Source of the DNA: Chloroflexota bacterium | GTDB lineage: Bacteria > Chloroflexota > Anaerolineae > Aggregatilineales > Phototrophicaceae | DNA: 64,000 nucleotides | Assembly (NCBI GenBank): GCA_011523705.1 | Contig: WTGC01000238.1 | Span: 1-64,000, forward strand | Reading direction: 5' to 3' | Shown: in pieces, positions 44,213-54,170 of the stretch | Layout of the letters: each line of letters begins with the position of its first letter | Position numbering within the stretch: the stretch's first letter is position 1 | The notes under the pieces: generated by a model | The model's database searches: none | Seen by the model: the letters and a program-made list of their open reading frames with translations, nothing else | Told to the model about the DNA's origin: nothing | Program-made: the position numbers and the translations under genes

Positions 44213-44329
44213 ATCATTCTCCTCAAGGTTGCATTGCCAAAGTCACATCATAGTCGCAAACGCAGCGACGATAAACGGTATCTCGGCTGAATCGATTGCG
44301 GATGGTATGCGGGGTGGAGAGGCTCGGCG

Positions 44330-45310
44330 CTAGCGCTGGCTTTGCAACTGGCTTTCGTCCGCTTCTGTCGCCGTCAATTCGTCGAGATCACCCTCAGCTT
44401 CGGCCGACAGTCTTTGACGCGTCATTTGTTCAGCGCGGTCTAGGCTATCGTCCGTGTCGATCTCTTCGATCGCGCTAAGGTAGTCATCGTTGAGTTGCTG
44501 GCTGTAGAATTGGACTTCGTCCATGGCGTCGATGGTGTCTTGCAGTTTGTCGATCTCGTCTTTGATTTCGATGCTGAGGCGCTGGCCGCGAGTGCTGCCG
44601 GTGTCCTTCGTGCCGAGCAGCGACATCTGGGCGTATACCGTGCCCAATGCCGACAAGGTGCTTTCCAGGTGGATTTCGGCGCGTTTGATAGTGCGGGCGC
44701 TCGCCTCCAGGCTCATCAGCTGTTTCTGCAGCAATTCCAGCTGCAAGAGGCGGTCACGGCGCGTCTGCTCATTCTTGTCATTCTTGATCAAGTTCTTGAC
44801 TTTGGCGATCTTGCGCGGCACTTGCTGCAAGTCGCGGGCGGCCAGGTCGTTGTCCTCAAAGTAGTCGATGCGGTTCGCCAGATTGTACATGTGGGCGATC
44901 CAGTCATTGATGTCGCTGATGAGCGTGCGTTTGCGCGTTCGCATGGCGCCGCGCGCGGCGTCCGCCAGCTTGAGCATATTGCGGCGATACTCGAAGGCAT
45001 CGCGCAGCCGCTCGCGGGAGACGCGGTTGCGGATGTTTCTCAGGTCATATTCGCGTTCAAAGTCCTCCGCGAGGGCTTGTTCGGTCGCTTCGGGATCCGC
45101 CAGTGTGGAAGCGACCAGCACCGTCTCGGCTAAGCCGCCCAGTACCAGCCAGAACCAAGGCTGCCACTCGATAAAGGGCAGGCTGACATCCCCGACGAAG
45201 AGAAACAGAATGAGCGTCACCATGAGCGTGACGAGCGTTTCCCAACGCAGCAAGGCATTCGCCAGAAGCGTGCCAAAGACCTTCTGCCGCGCTTCGCTGT
45301 TCACCGTCAT
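44330..45310 (-). CDS. Membrane-anchored coiled-coil protein, partner of the PspA-like protein
   Basis: The 326-residue protein has two N-terminal membrane helices (TLVTLMVTLILFLFVGDVS and FWLVLGGLAETVLVASTL). A long, highly charged helical region (about 75-310) with coiled-coil character follows (RRDRLLQLELLQKQLMSLEASARTIKRAEIHL). It lies 67 bp downstream of the PspA-like gene in the same direction, and its cytoplasmic helical domain could bind PspA at the membrane. I do not recognise a named family. Confidence 0.75.
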   Translation of the reverse strand: MTVNSEARQKVFGTLLANALLRWETLVTLMVTLILFLFVGDVSLPFIEWQPWFWLVLGGLAETVLVASTLADPEATEQALAEDFEREYDLRNIRNRVSRERLRDAFEYRRNMLKLADAARGAMRTRKRTLISDINDWIAHMYNLANRIDYFEDNDLAARDLQQVPRKIAKVKNLIKNDKNEQTRRDRLLQLELLQKQLMSLEASARTIKRAEIHLESTLSALGTVYAQMSLLGTKDTGSTRGQRLSIEIKDEIDKLQDTIDAMDEVQFYSQQLNDDYLSAIEEIDTDDSLDRAEQMTRQRLSAEAEGDLDELTATEADESQLQSQR

Positions 45311-45377
45311 GTTTTCGTTGATCCTTTAGATGGAATCAAGATTTCGGACGCAATCGCGAGCTTCGACTTGGATTGGC

Positions 45378-46058
45378 TTAGTCGGCGCCCAGCAGACGCT
45401 GCCGGCGCTCCTCCAATTGCAACTCGACCTGGCCGATCCCCACCGTATCCTCGATCTGGTCGGACAGCTTGCGGCTGGCCAATTCGGCGCGCGCGTCTTC
45501 CTGGTCAATCTGCGAATAGATGGAATCCAGCAAGCTATCGATTTCCTGGTCGCCGGAAGTATCAAGCTTGTCCATGCTCTTCAGCGTCTTGGTCATCACT
45601 TTCTTGGTCTCCGCCAATTCGAGCAGCGAGCGCATTTTCTCGCGTTCCTGCTTGATCGTGGTCAAGCGGCCCTCCAGCTTCAGGCGCATATTCAGCATGC
45701 CTTGGTACTGCTCTTCCTGCGCTTGCCATTGCTCGAAATATTCCTGCGCCAGTTCCTGCTTGGTGTTGAGCTCCGCTTGCGCCGCCGCCGCCAGATCGTC
45801 CTTGCCGCGCAGAATCAGCGTGTCGATATCGCGATCCAGCTTGTCCGACTGATTGGAGAATTCTTCATACTTGCGTTTCAGGGTGCGCACCGAACCGCCA
45901 ACGGTCGCCGCGGAATCTTCAAGCGCTTCCAGGTTGCGCTCGACCTGCCGGATGTATTCATCCATGACCTTCAGCGAATTCGTCTCCAACGCACGGTCAA
46001 TCATGCCGTGCAGGTTGGCACTAAAGAGCGTTTGGACCTTCTGTAATATCGATGGCAT
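45378..46058 (-). CDS. PspA/IM30 family membrane-stress protein
   Basis: From the ATG at 46058 the protein has 226 residues and is almost wholly helical and coiled-coil, as in PspA/Vipp1 (ESCRT-III fold). The N-terminal amphipathic helix SILQKVQTLFSANLHGMIDRA and the following LKVMDEYIRQVERNLEALEDSAATV match the family. The C-terminal part holds VMTKTLKSMDKLDTSGDQEIDSLL. It would coat and repair the inner face of the membrane. An upstream TTG at 46076 is an alternative start. Confidence 0.8.
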   Translation of the reverse strand: MPSILQKVQTLFSANLHGMIDRALETNSLKVMDEYIRQVERNLEALEDSAATVGGSVRTLKRKYEEFSNQSDKLDRDIDTLILRGKDDLAAAAQAELNTKQELAQEYFEQWQAQEEQYQGMLNMRLKLEGRLTTIKQEREKMRSLLELAETKKVMTKTLKSMDKLDTSGDQEIDSLLDSIYSQIDQEDARAELASRKLSDQIEDTVGIGQVELQLEERRQRLLGAD

Positions 46059-46208
46059 GTTCGGATTATCCCTCAATTGAGCTTGACTAGGCGCGCCGCG
46101 GGTTGCCGCCAGTATAGCATAGTTCAGAACGGAATTTCAAAAGGCGACTTTGCTCGCATATCTTTGTTTACGGATGATTTACAAGCGAGTTGCGCTGGGC
46201 ATTCAAGG

Positions 46209-47228
46209 TCAGTGCGCGGTCCGCTTGATGGCCATCAGGTCTGACAAAATGGCGTAGCCGGTCTCGAGTTTGCCGGCGCCGGCGCCAATCAAGGTGATAT
46301 CGCCCATGAGATCAGTCTCCAGGGTGATGGCGTTGGTCGAGCCGCCGACGCTCGCCAGCGGATCGTCGAGGGGCAGGCGGGTGGCTTTTACCGAGCCTCC
46401 GGCCGGCGTCACGCTGGCGATCAGCTTATAGCGTTGCCCAGCCGCTTTGGCAGCAGTGATATCGCCCGCGCTGATTTTTGTGATGCCGCTGACGTCCAAG
46501 TCCGCCAGCGCGAAACTTCTGCCAAAGAGGGCGTTGCCGAGAATCAGAAGTTTGCCGGCGGCGTCCCAGCCCTCGACATCGCCCCTTGGGTCGGTCTCGG
46601 CGTATCCCAATTCCTGCGCTTGCGCCAGCGCATCATCGTAAGACATGCCTGTTTCCATCTGCGTCAGGATGTAATTGGTCGTGCCGTTGAGGATGCCGCG
46701 TGCCGAGCGAATCGCGCAGCCAGCAAGCGCGTCTTCCGCCAGATGCATCGTCGGCGTGCCAGCCATGACGGTGGCTTCGTAACGCATTTGCACTCCCTTG
46801 TCGCGCGCCTTCGCCCGCAGATTGGCATAGTCCAGGGCGACCGGTCCCTTGTTGGCGAGCGTCAGGTGCAGGCCAGCGTCCAGCGCCTGATGACAATATT
46901 CGAGCGCCGGCTGCGCTGTTTCCAGATTGGTCGGGCTGACTTCGACCAAGGCATCGGCTTCGCGCGCCCCGATCATATCACCCGCGGTCAGGTCCCGGCG
47001 CAAGCCCGGCTGCGTGGGATAGTTGTCGAAGCTGCCGCCAGCCGCCGCCTCAAGCAGCGATGGTATTTCCAGCCCGGATGAATGGTAAAGCGTGCCCTTG
47101 CTGACGGTTACGACGCCGATGATCTGAGCCGCGAAATTGTGTTTGCGCTGGAGTTCGAGCCCCTTGTCGCGCAGGATCTCGGCGAATCCCTGGCCGACGA
47201 CGCCGAATCCAATCAGGATGAGCTTCAT
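46209..47228 (-). CDS. hom: Homoserine dehydrogenase
   Basis: The 339-residue enzyme reduces aspartate semialdehyde to homoserine for threonine and methionine synthesis. It has the NAD(P)-binding LILIGFGVVGQGFAEIL and, further on, LTLANKGPVALDY, ATVMAGTPTMHL and the signature ARGILNGTTNYILTQME, followed by AETDPRGDVEGWDAAGKLLILGN. There is no C-terminal ACT domain, so feedback control by threonine is not apparent. The ATG at 47228 follows GGAAAC; an upstream TTG adds four residues. Confidence 0.92.
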   Translation of the reverse strand: MKLILIGFGVVGQGFAEILRDKGLELQRKHNFAAQIIGVVTVSKGTLYHSSGLEIPSLLEAAAGGSFDNYPTQPGLRRDLTAGDMIGAREADALVEVSPTNLETAQPALEYCHQALDAGLHLTLANKGPVALDYANLRAKARDKGVQMRYEATVMAGTPTMHLAEDALAGCAIRSARGILNGTTNYILTQMETGMSYDDALAQAQELGYAETDPRGDVEGWDAAGKLLILGNALFGRSFALADLDVSGITKISAGDITAAKAAGQRYKLIASVTPAGGSVKATRLPLDDPLASVGGSTNAITLETDLMGDITLIGAGAGKLETGYAILSDLMAIKRTAH

Positions 47229-47325
47229 ATTCGTTTCCAATTCTCAATCGGCCGATAACGCGCCGTATGATACATCGGCCGCCCCCGGCGACAAAAGACT
47301 CGTTCTGTTTGATGACGGCGCTGAG

Positions 47326-47799
47326 CTAGCCGGTTAAGCCAAGCGCTTCGACGGCCGCCAGCGCCTTGTCGACGCTCTCTTGAGGACGAACCCCGATCTG
47401 CTGGTCAACCAGAATGCCATGCTCGTCGATCACCCAATATGAGCGCGTCGCCGAAATCGGCAATTTGATGATGAAGAGCTTGAAGCCCCAGGCGTCCCAG
47501 GCTTCCAGCATTTGGTGATCGGGATCCGAGAGCAGATCGTATTGCAAGTTCTGGCGGCGTTTCCAGCTCGCGAGCACATTGACACTGTCCGAACTGACGC
47601 CGAGGATGACCGCGTTATGCGATTCAATTTGGGGAAAGACATCGCGGAAGGAACAAGCTTGATTATTGCAGCCCATGGTATTGGCTTTGGGGAAGGCGAA
47701 AATGATCACGCGCCGGCCGCGAAAATCGCTCAGCCGCACGGTTTCGCCGTCTTGATTTTGCAGCTCAAAGTCGGGCGCCGCTTGTCCGATGGTCGGCAT
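47326..47799 (-). CDS. bcp: Thioredoxin-dependent peroxiredoxin (Bcp family), copy 1
   Basis: The 157-residue protein shows the AhpC/TSA fold: APDFELQNQDGETVRLSDFRGRRVIIFAFPKANTMGCNNQACSFRD. The peroxidatic Cys is in TMGC and the resolving Cys five residues later in QACSF. The usual TPGC is changed to TMGC. The later part has DLLSDPDHQMLEAWDAWG and SYWVIDEHG. A second copy is at 55762. It reduces peroxides in the cytoplasm. Confidence 0.9.
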   Translation of the reverse strand: MPTIGQAAPDFELQNQDGETVRLSDFRGRRVIIFAFPKANTMGCNNQACSFRDVFPQIESHNAVILGVSSDSVNVLASWKRRQNLQYDLLSDPDHQMLEAWDAWGFKLFIIKLPISATRSYWVIDEHGILVDQQIGVRPQESVDKALAAVEALGLTG

Positions 47800-47892
47800 G
47801 ATATCCGCTCCACGCGCTAGGAAGGGCTATGCCTTCAGTATAACAAAAGGCTTGGCAAGCCGCGGGTGAGGTCAATCGGCAGCGCATAAGCC

Positions 47893-49932
47893 TCAATGAC
47901 TTTCGAGCCCGTGTTCGGCGTCTTCTTCGCGCGCGACGCGTTGGCCTGCGGCGATGTTTACGCGGCTGAGCAGGTAGCCGCCCAGCAGGAAGAGCAGAAT
48001 CAAACTGAGAATGGCGGGCCGACTGCTGCCTAGAGCGATGCCGGCGAAGGCGAAGATAAGCGGTCCAGCAATCGAAGCGAACTTCTCCATGATGCTGTAA
48101 AAGCCGAAGAACTCGCCGCTTTTCGCGGTCGGGCAGAGGCTGGCGTAGAGGCTGCGGCTCAATGCCTGGCTGCCGCCCTGCACCATCGCCACCATCAACG
48201 CCAGCATCCAGAATTCTACGGTCGCGTTGAGCACGAATCCCCAGCAGGCGACGAGGCTGTAGACGAATAAGGACAGCAGGATGCTACGGCGCGTATCCAG
48301 CCAATTCGCCAGCCTGACAAAGCGCGAGCACAGAATCCGCGCGACGATGAGCGCCGCCAGCTCAAAAGCCAGGATAATCAGCGCGATGGTTGGCAGGCTG
48401 CTTTGGCGAGCCGGCGGCAGCACTTCAATCTGTGACAGGGCAATAATACTGCCGGGCGCGCCATCCGCTTCGCCGGAGACCTTGACGATATCGAGACGGT
48501 GTTGACCGGCTTCGGCGATAGCGATTGTCTCGGTTTCACCATAGCGCACAGTCTCGCTATAGGTGTCAATCGTTAATGGTTCGCCGTCTGCGGTCGTCAG
48601 CGTCGCGCCATTCAGAATGAAGCCGAACAAGCCGCCATCGGGCGAGGAGCGATACGTCAAATCCAAATCTTGACCAATGAAGGCGAAAGACTGGGCGCTG
48701 TCCTCCGCGTCCGACTCGAAATAGATGATATCGTCAGGTCTGCCGGTGAGCAGCACGGTCAGTTGCCCGAGGAAACCGTCGCCGACAAGTTGATCGCCGG
48801 AGATAACAATTTCCCTCCAATCGCCGATTGGCGTGAGCGCGCCTGTGCCCACTTCGTAAACGCCCTCGCCGAAGAATTCGTTTTCAGTGCGGTAGGGCGC
48901 GGGCGGCGCGCCGCTGATATCGGCTGGCAAGGCATTCGCCAGGCTGATGCCCAGGACGGGTAGGGCGACGGCGTTGATCAAGATAAAAGCCAGATAGAAG
49001 GGGGCGCGGTCATCATTGTGCGCGGGCAGGCGACCGAAAATGATGGCGAAGGGGATACCGGCAAATTGCACCATCAGAATCGCCAGCACCAACTCTTCCA
49101 AGCCGAAGCCGAGCTCGGCGCCATAGATGGCCGCTACGGCGATGATCGTGCCGATGGCATCGTTGTAAATCAAAAAAGCAACCAGAAACTTGAACAGCTC
49201 CCGGTACTTCCTGATATTCTTGAAAGTAGCCCAAAGCCGCCTGATGCTGACGCCGAGGACGGTTTCGCCGCGCTTGAGTGTTGCGGTCACGGATGGCGGC
49301 TCCGGGACCTGGCGCAGAATTGGCAGCGAGAAGACGAGCCACCAAATGGCGACGCTCAAAAAGGAGAGGCGAATGCCGGCGTGCTCGAAGACGCTGTCCG
49401 GGATGAAGAGGAACATCGCCACATTGATGGCCAGCAGGATGCCGCCGCCCAGGTAACCCAGCGCATAGCCGCGCGACGAAACCCAGTCGCGGTCTTCTTT
49501 GCGGGCGACATGGGGCAGCAAGGCATCGTAGAAGATAATCGAGCCGCCGAAGCCGATCCGCCCGAGCACAAAGAAGAGTGAGGCCAGCAGCCAATCGCCG
49601 GTGCTGACCAGAACCAGCAAGCCTGTGCCCAGGACGCCGCCGCCGATGAAGATTGCCAGCAGGCGTTTCTTGCTGCGCATGACATCGGAAACGGTGCCGA
49701 GAATGGGCGACAGGATGGCCAAGACGAAGAGCGAGAAGCTGATGGTCAGCGACCAATAGGCGGTCGCTGTCGCCTCGCTGGGCAGCGTACTGCCCGCGAC
49801 CGTGCTGTAATAGATTGGCAGCAGGCTGGCGAGGATGGTGGTCGCGAAGGCTGAATTCGCCCAATCGTACATGGCCCAGGCATTGATGCGCCGCTTGTAC
49901 CTTGCGTCTTCCAAACTTTGAGATTCGGCCAT
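47893..49932 (-). CDS. MFS transporter of the UMF1/Atg22-like group with a large inserted domain
   Basis: From the ATG at 49932 the protein has 679 residues. The N-terminal half is typical (AWAMYDWANSAFATTILASLLPIYY, then SPILGTVSDVMRSKKRLL), and the C-terminal helices include MVQGGSQALSRSLYASLCPTAKSGEFFGFYSIMEKFAS. Between them, at about residues 340-510, lies an extra hydrophilic beta-rich domain (VYEVGTGALTPIGDWREIVI, YFESDAEDSAQSF) flanked by membrane helices, so it is probably outside the cell. It is a likely sugar-like-ligand binding insert, but this is inference. The substrate is unknown. Confidence 0.85.
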   Translation of the reverse strand: MAESQSLEDARYKRRINAWAMYDWANSAFATTILASLLPIYYSTVAGSTLPSEATATAYWSLTISFSLFVLAILSPILGTVSDVMRSKKRLLAIFIGGGVLGTGLLVLVSTGDWLLASLFFVLGRIGFGGSIIFYDALLPHVARKEDRDWVSSRGYALGYLGGGILLAINVAMFLFIPDSVFEHAGIRLSFLSVAIWWLVFSLPILRQVPEPPSVTATLKRGETVLGVSIRRLWATFKNIRKYRELFKFLVAFLIYNDAIGTIIAVAAIYGAELGFGLEELVLAILMVQFAGIPFAIIFGRLPAHNDDRAPFYLAFILINAVALPVLGISLANALPADISGAPPAPYRTENEFFGEGVYEVGTGALTPIGDWREIVISGDQLVGDGFLGQLTVLLTGRPDDIIYFESDAEDSAQSFAFIGQDLDLTYRSSPDGGLFGFILNGATLTTADGEPLTIDTYSETVRYGETETIAIAEAGQHRLDIVKVSGEADGAPGSIIALSQIEVLPPARQSSLPTIALIILAFELAALIVARILCSRFVRLANWLDTRRSILLSLFVYSLVACWGFVLNATVEFWMLALMVAMVQGGSQALSRSLYASLCPTAKSGEFFGFYSIMEKFASIAGPLIFAFAGIALGSSRPAILSLILLFLLGGYLLSRVNIAAGQRVAREEDAEHGLESH

Positions 49933-50169
49933 CGTCTGATGCCTTCCTCCGGGTTGACCGGTTGCAATGCAAAGATACATCGAAATGGACGGCGCGTCAC
50001 CTAAAGCGCCCGCGGGATTTACTCGATGTCTGCGATATCTCCCCCATTGATCGCAAATTGAATGGGAATCAGCAGCAAGGTATACTGACTCGCTGATTCG
50101 ATCGATGGGTGCTGGCGGAGCAGAGCGTTAGGGCCGAGCGGTGGAAAGCAGAAGGCTCGCGAGCTTCAG

Positions 50170-52044
50170 ATGCGATTGACATTCAGCGGCGGACTTCGAC
50201 GGTTCCTCGACCCGGGGCTGATGCTCGTGGTCGTCTTGACTTTCGTGGTTGCCAAGCCAATCTGGGCGGCCGAGGGCGTGGGTTATGGCGGCAACCTGCA
50301 GTTTCACGCTTATCGTATTGCTGAAATGGGGAGCAGCTGGGCGCAAGGCGAATTCTTTCCCTCCTGGGCGGAATCCACCTATTGGGGCTATGGCTCGCCC
50401 ATATTCCATTTCTACGCTAGCTTGACTTATCATATCGCCAGCGCCACCCAGCTGGTATTCAAGGTTGGGGTCATCCCGGCGATCCGCTGGCTGATGCTGC
50501 TTTCATTCATGCTGGCTGGCGTGGGCATGTATTTGTTCTGCCGGCGGCGAAGCGGTGCGCTGGGCGCGCTGATTGGCGCGCTGATTTACGTCAACAGCCC
50601 CTACTTGCTGCTCATCAATCCCTATTACAACGGCGCGTACCCAGAACTCTTCGCCCAGGGTCTCTTGCCGGTATTGCTCTGGCGGATAGACGCCTTGCGC
50701 GACGCCCCTAATTTGCGCAACTTCCTGCTGGTATTGCTTCTCGAGGTCGCGCTAATCAATACGCACAACCTGAGCGCGGCGTTTTTCACTGGCATCGTCT
50801 TCGCTTGGCTGGGTTTCGAGGGTTTGGTCCAGCGCCTGAACCGCGAAGCCAGCCAACTGGACTTCCGCGGCGAAGTGTGGGCGGCGCTGGCGCTGCTGCT
50901 TGGCGTACTGGCTGCCGCCACCTTCTGGTTTCCCGTGCTGCTGGAGGGGCATACGGTTTCGCTGGAAGGTCTCATTCGGGACCGAGGCAGTGTTCATTGG
51001 AGGAGCCTGGGAGCACTGTTAGAGATACCGGACCAATTTTACTCGATAGGGCGCCCCGACCTGGCGGAATCCTTGCATGTCGGCATTGCGCAGTGGACCT
51101 TCGCTCTCGCAGGCGCAGTCGGCGCGCTGGCGCTTTATGTACGAGGCTATCGCAGCCGTCATCCGAATGTCTTCCTCGCGGCGATATTCTTCTTCGGACT
51201 GTCGCTGGCGCTTATTGCAATGATGCTGCCTTGGGCGCGTTCGCTTTGGCAATCCTTCGGCCCGCTTGGCTATATGCAATATCCGTTTCGGCTCCTGGCG
51301 CCCATTGGATTTTGTTGCGCCTACTTGGCCAGCTTGAATGGCTTCTGGCTGCAGCGGCTGGCGGACAGAGCAGGACAGCTTGCAACGGCGATGGCTGTTG
51401 CTGCTGTGGTCGTCGCTGGCTTCGCCCTGTCGCGCACGATGGTCTTGAGTAACCAGAATCTGGACTTCGAGGACGAGCGTCAATGGACCACAGACGGCTA
51501 CAGCGCCACCGCTGACGACGAGTTCTTCCCCGTCACCGCCAGCATAGACGTGGACAAGACGCGCCTGTATGCGGACTACGCCGACGGCTACCCGATTGAC
51601 AAATTCGACCATGACAGCCTGCCGCCCGGCGCGTCGGCGACGCTGCTGCACAATGGACCCGAGGTGCACGCCTGGCGCGTTCACTCGCCGACGCCCTTTG
51701 AATCGACAATCTTGACTTTCTGGTGGCCAGGTTGGACGGCAACGGTCGATGGAAAGCCCGTGCCAGTCGCGCCCTCGGCTTCCTTCGGGTTGATAAGCGC
51801 TTCACTCCCCGCCGGCGATTATACTTTGCGCGTTTTCCTTGGGTCGACGCCGGCGCGTGATCTTGGCGACCTGATCTCCACGTTGGCGCTCATCGCTGGC
51901 TTGGCGCTTGCCTGGCTCTTGCGGCAGTTGGGCATCGCGCCGCGCCCATACGCTGTCGCCCGACCTATGACAACCAATGAAATCCGTGGCGTCTTGCTCG
52001 GCGCCGCAATCATCGCGGTCTGTTTCTATATTGTGTTTTTCTAG
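50170..52044 (+). CDS. GT-C-like polytopic membrane protein (6-pyruvoyl-tetrahydropterin synthase-related)
   Basis: The 624-residue protein has about a dozen membrane helices. The first outside loop carries the acidic or aromatic pattern FHAYRIAEM, SWAESTYWGYGSPIFHFYASLTYHI, characteristic of the PTPS-related membrane family and of GT-C glycosyltransferases. The last third is an extracytoplasmic beta domain (TVDGKPVPVAPSASFGLISASLPAGDYTLRVFLGSTPARD) before a final helix pair, as in YfhO-like proteins. It probably transfers or handles a lipid-linked sugar at the membrane. A damaged paralogue follows downstream. Confidence 0.8.
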   Translation: MRLTFSGGLRRFLDPGLMLVVVLTFVVAKPIWAAEGVGYGGNLQFHAYRIAEMGSSWAQGEFFPSWAESTYWGYGSPIFHFYASLTYHIASATQLVFKVGVIPAIRWLMLLSFMLAGVGMYLFCRRRSGALGALIGALIYVNSPYLLLINPYYNGAYPELFAQGLLPVLLWRIDALRDAPNLRNFLLVLLLEVALINTHNLSAAFFTGIVFAWLGFEGLVQRLNREASQLDFRGEVWAALALLLGVLAAATFWFPVLLEGHTVSLEGLIRDRGSVHWRSLGALLEIPDQFYSIGRPDLAESLHVGIAQWTFALAGAVGALALYVRGYRSRHPNVFLAAIFFFGLSLALIAMMLPWARSLWQSFGPLGYMQYPFRLLAPIGFCCAYLASLNGFWLQRLADRAGQLATAMAVAAVVVAGFALSRTMVLSNQNLDFEDERQWTTDGYSATADDEFFPVTASIDVDKTRLYADYADGYPIDKFDHDSLPPGASATLLHNGPEVHAWRVHSPTPFESTILTFWWPGWTATVDGKPVPVAPSASFGLISASLPAGDYTLRVFLGSTPARDLGDLISTLALIAGLALAWLLRQLGIAPRPYAVARPMTTNEIRGVLLGAAIIAVCFYIVFF

Positions 52045-52106
52045 CAGCAATAAGATTGTGTCGGTGGGCGACCTGAAAGGCCGCCTTTTCGCACTTTCTT
52101 CACGCG

Positions 52107-52146
52107 AGCTTAGTAGCCGCCCTCGGGATCGGGGCAGGCGCGCCCG
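52107..52146 (-). pseudogene. Relic of the SH3 lipoprotein 3-prime end
   Basis: On the minus strand, positions 52145 to 52110 read GRACPDPEGGY and TAA, matching the last residues GHAYPDPEGGY of the intact lipoprotein gene that ends at 54167. About 37 of 40 bases agree with 54164-54203 and similarity stops beyond that. It lies after the first GT-C gene where the intact lipoprotein lies after the second. The remaining 224-bp gap contains no gene. Confidence 0.7.
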
Positions 52147-52268
52147 GCGCGTTTCACATGCTCACACGTATGCTGGCACTCGAAAACGCTCTGTCTTTTT
52201 TGCTTAAGTAACGGGAGATTGCTACGTCTTGGGCGATTCGATTACCACACCTTATCTATAGGCATTGT

Positions 52269-54170
52269 ATGAACCCCCTCGCGCAATCCAAGCTCCGCAA
52301 ACGGTTTGATCCCGGACTGTTACTAACTCTGCTTTTGACGCTTTTCATCGTTATTCCCTGGCTCTCCAATCCCGGCTTGCCACGCGCTCATGATGTGGAA
52401 CATCACGTCTTTCGCGCCGCCGAGATGAAACGCAGTTGGCAGCACAGCCTGTTTTTCCCATCTTGGGGGGAGGGCACTTACTGGGGCTACGGATCGCCGA
52501 TTTTCCACTTTTACGCCAGTCTCACATATTACCTAACCAGCCTGTCGCATGCCATTTTTCGTTTGTCAGCAGCCGATAGCCTGCGCTGGCTGGCGGCGCT
52601 GAGCCTGTTGGCTTGCAGCGGCGGTATGTATCAGTTTTGCCGGCGCCGCAGTGGAAGGCTCGGCGCCGTGATCGCGGGCTTGGCCTACGTCTACAGCCCG
52701 TACATCATGTACGCTGAACTCTACTGGCGCGCCGCTTATCCCGAGTTCTTCGCCCTTGCGATGTTCCCGCTTATTCTTTGGCGGGTGGACGAATTGCGTG
52801 ACAGAGCGACACCGCTCAACTTCCTGCTACTAGTTCTGCTGCAAGCCGCGCTGATCAACATGCATAACCTGATGGGGCTGCTCTTGCCAGGTATCGCTTT
52901 GACCTGGGTTGTCTTTGAGATGGCGATACAGCGCCTGAATCGCGAAGCGAGCGGGCTGAATTGGCGCGATTGGGCCCCGGCATTGCTGACTATGGGGCTG
53001 GGCTTCCTCGCGGCCGCCTCATACTGGCTGCCACTCTTCATGGAGAGCAATTCAGTGAGGCTCGGTACGTCCAACCTTGCCCACCACGGCCGCCACTTTC
53101 TCCAGGCCCATCAATTGCTGGGCTTGCCCTGGTCGCTGAACGAAAACGGCTGGCTGTTCCCACATAATACGCTGAGCCTGGGCCTTGCGCAGGTTACCCT
53201 CGTGCTTACCGGTTTGGTTGCTGGCGCTTGGCTATATGTTCGCGGCTATCGTCCGCGCCATCCGCAAACCTTCCTGGGGGGCGCCTTTTTTGTGCTGCTG
53301 GCATTGGCGCTGCTGCTGTTGATCCATCCCCGTTCATGAAGGAATTGGGCTGCGCTTCGCCCATTGCAGCTTATCATAGTCCCTTGGCGGCTTCTGGGAC
53401 CATTGGCCGCTTGCCTTGCCATCGTCGCTAGCGCGAATGGCTTGTGGCTGTCGCAACTGGAGGCGCGGCGGCAGCTCTGTCTTGTTGCGCTGGCTGTCAG
53501 GCTGCCGATTGTCTTGGTCGCGCCCTTGCTCAATCCACCAAACAAAATCATCGGCGACCTGGATGAATCCATTGTCGGGCTGCATTCCGCCGTAGACTCT
53601 GGCACGACAGTTTACCACGAGTTCCTCCCGCGTGTTGCGAATCTGGATGCGCTGCCGCCACCAAATCGGCGCCTGATGGCGGATTATGCCGATGGTTATC
53701 CGGTAGACAAGCTGAATCGCTCGCTGCTGCCAGTTGGAGCGCAAGCCGAACTGACCCTTCATTCTCCGCAAGATTTTGAATGGCGCATCAAATCTGACGA
53801 AGCTTTCAGCGCCGAAATCTACAATTTCTAATGGCTGGGCTGGCGGGCCGAGGTGGATGGGCGACAGATCGATATTAGCCCATCACCGAAACATGGCTTG
53901 ATCCCGGCGTCGCTGCCGGAAGATGACGATGTATTGCGCGTCTACCTGGGTTCGACCCCGATCCGCGACGCGGCCGCTGCCGTATCCGCGCTGGCGATCA
54001 CCCTTACCCTTATCGCCGCCTGGCTTCTGCGCAAGAAACAGCCAATGCCACGACTTTTTTGGATCGCCCCGCCATTATCGCGTGAGTCACTCATGGGCAT
54101 CCTGCTCGGTGGCGCGATTGCGGCTTGCGCTCTGCTACTGCTGGAGACCATCACCGCTTATGCAGCTTAG
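52269..54170 (+). pseudogene. Damaged paralogue of the GT-C-like membrane protein
   Basis: It aligns along its length with the protein at 50170: DPGLLLTLLLTLFIVIPW, EGTYWGYGSPIFHFYASLTYYL and the C-terminal VDGRQIDISPSPKHGLIPASLP. The frame is lost at 53337 (TGA), where one base seems missing, and is regained about 25 bases later by a compensating extra base near 53365. The bridged reading is KELGCASP then LQLIIVPWRLLGPL. A second stop, TAA at 53829-53831, interrupts FxWLGWRAEVDG. Three in-frame pieces remain: 52269-53339, 53364-53831 and 53853-54170. It overlaps the convergent lipoprotein gene by four bases. Assembly errors could explain the frameshifts but less easily the nonsense codon. 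Confidence 0.85.
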
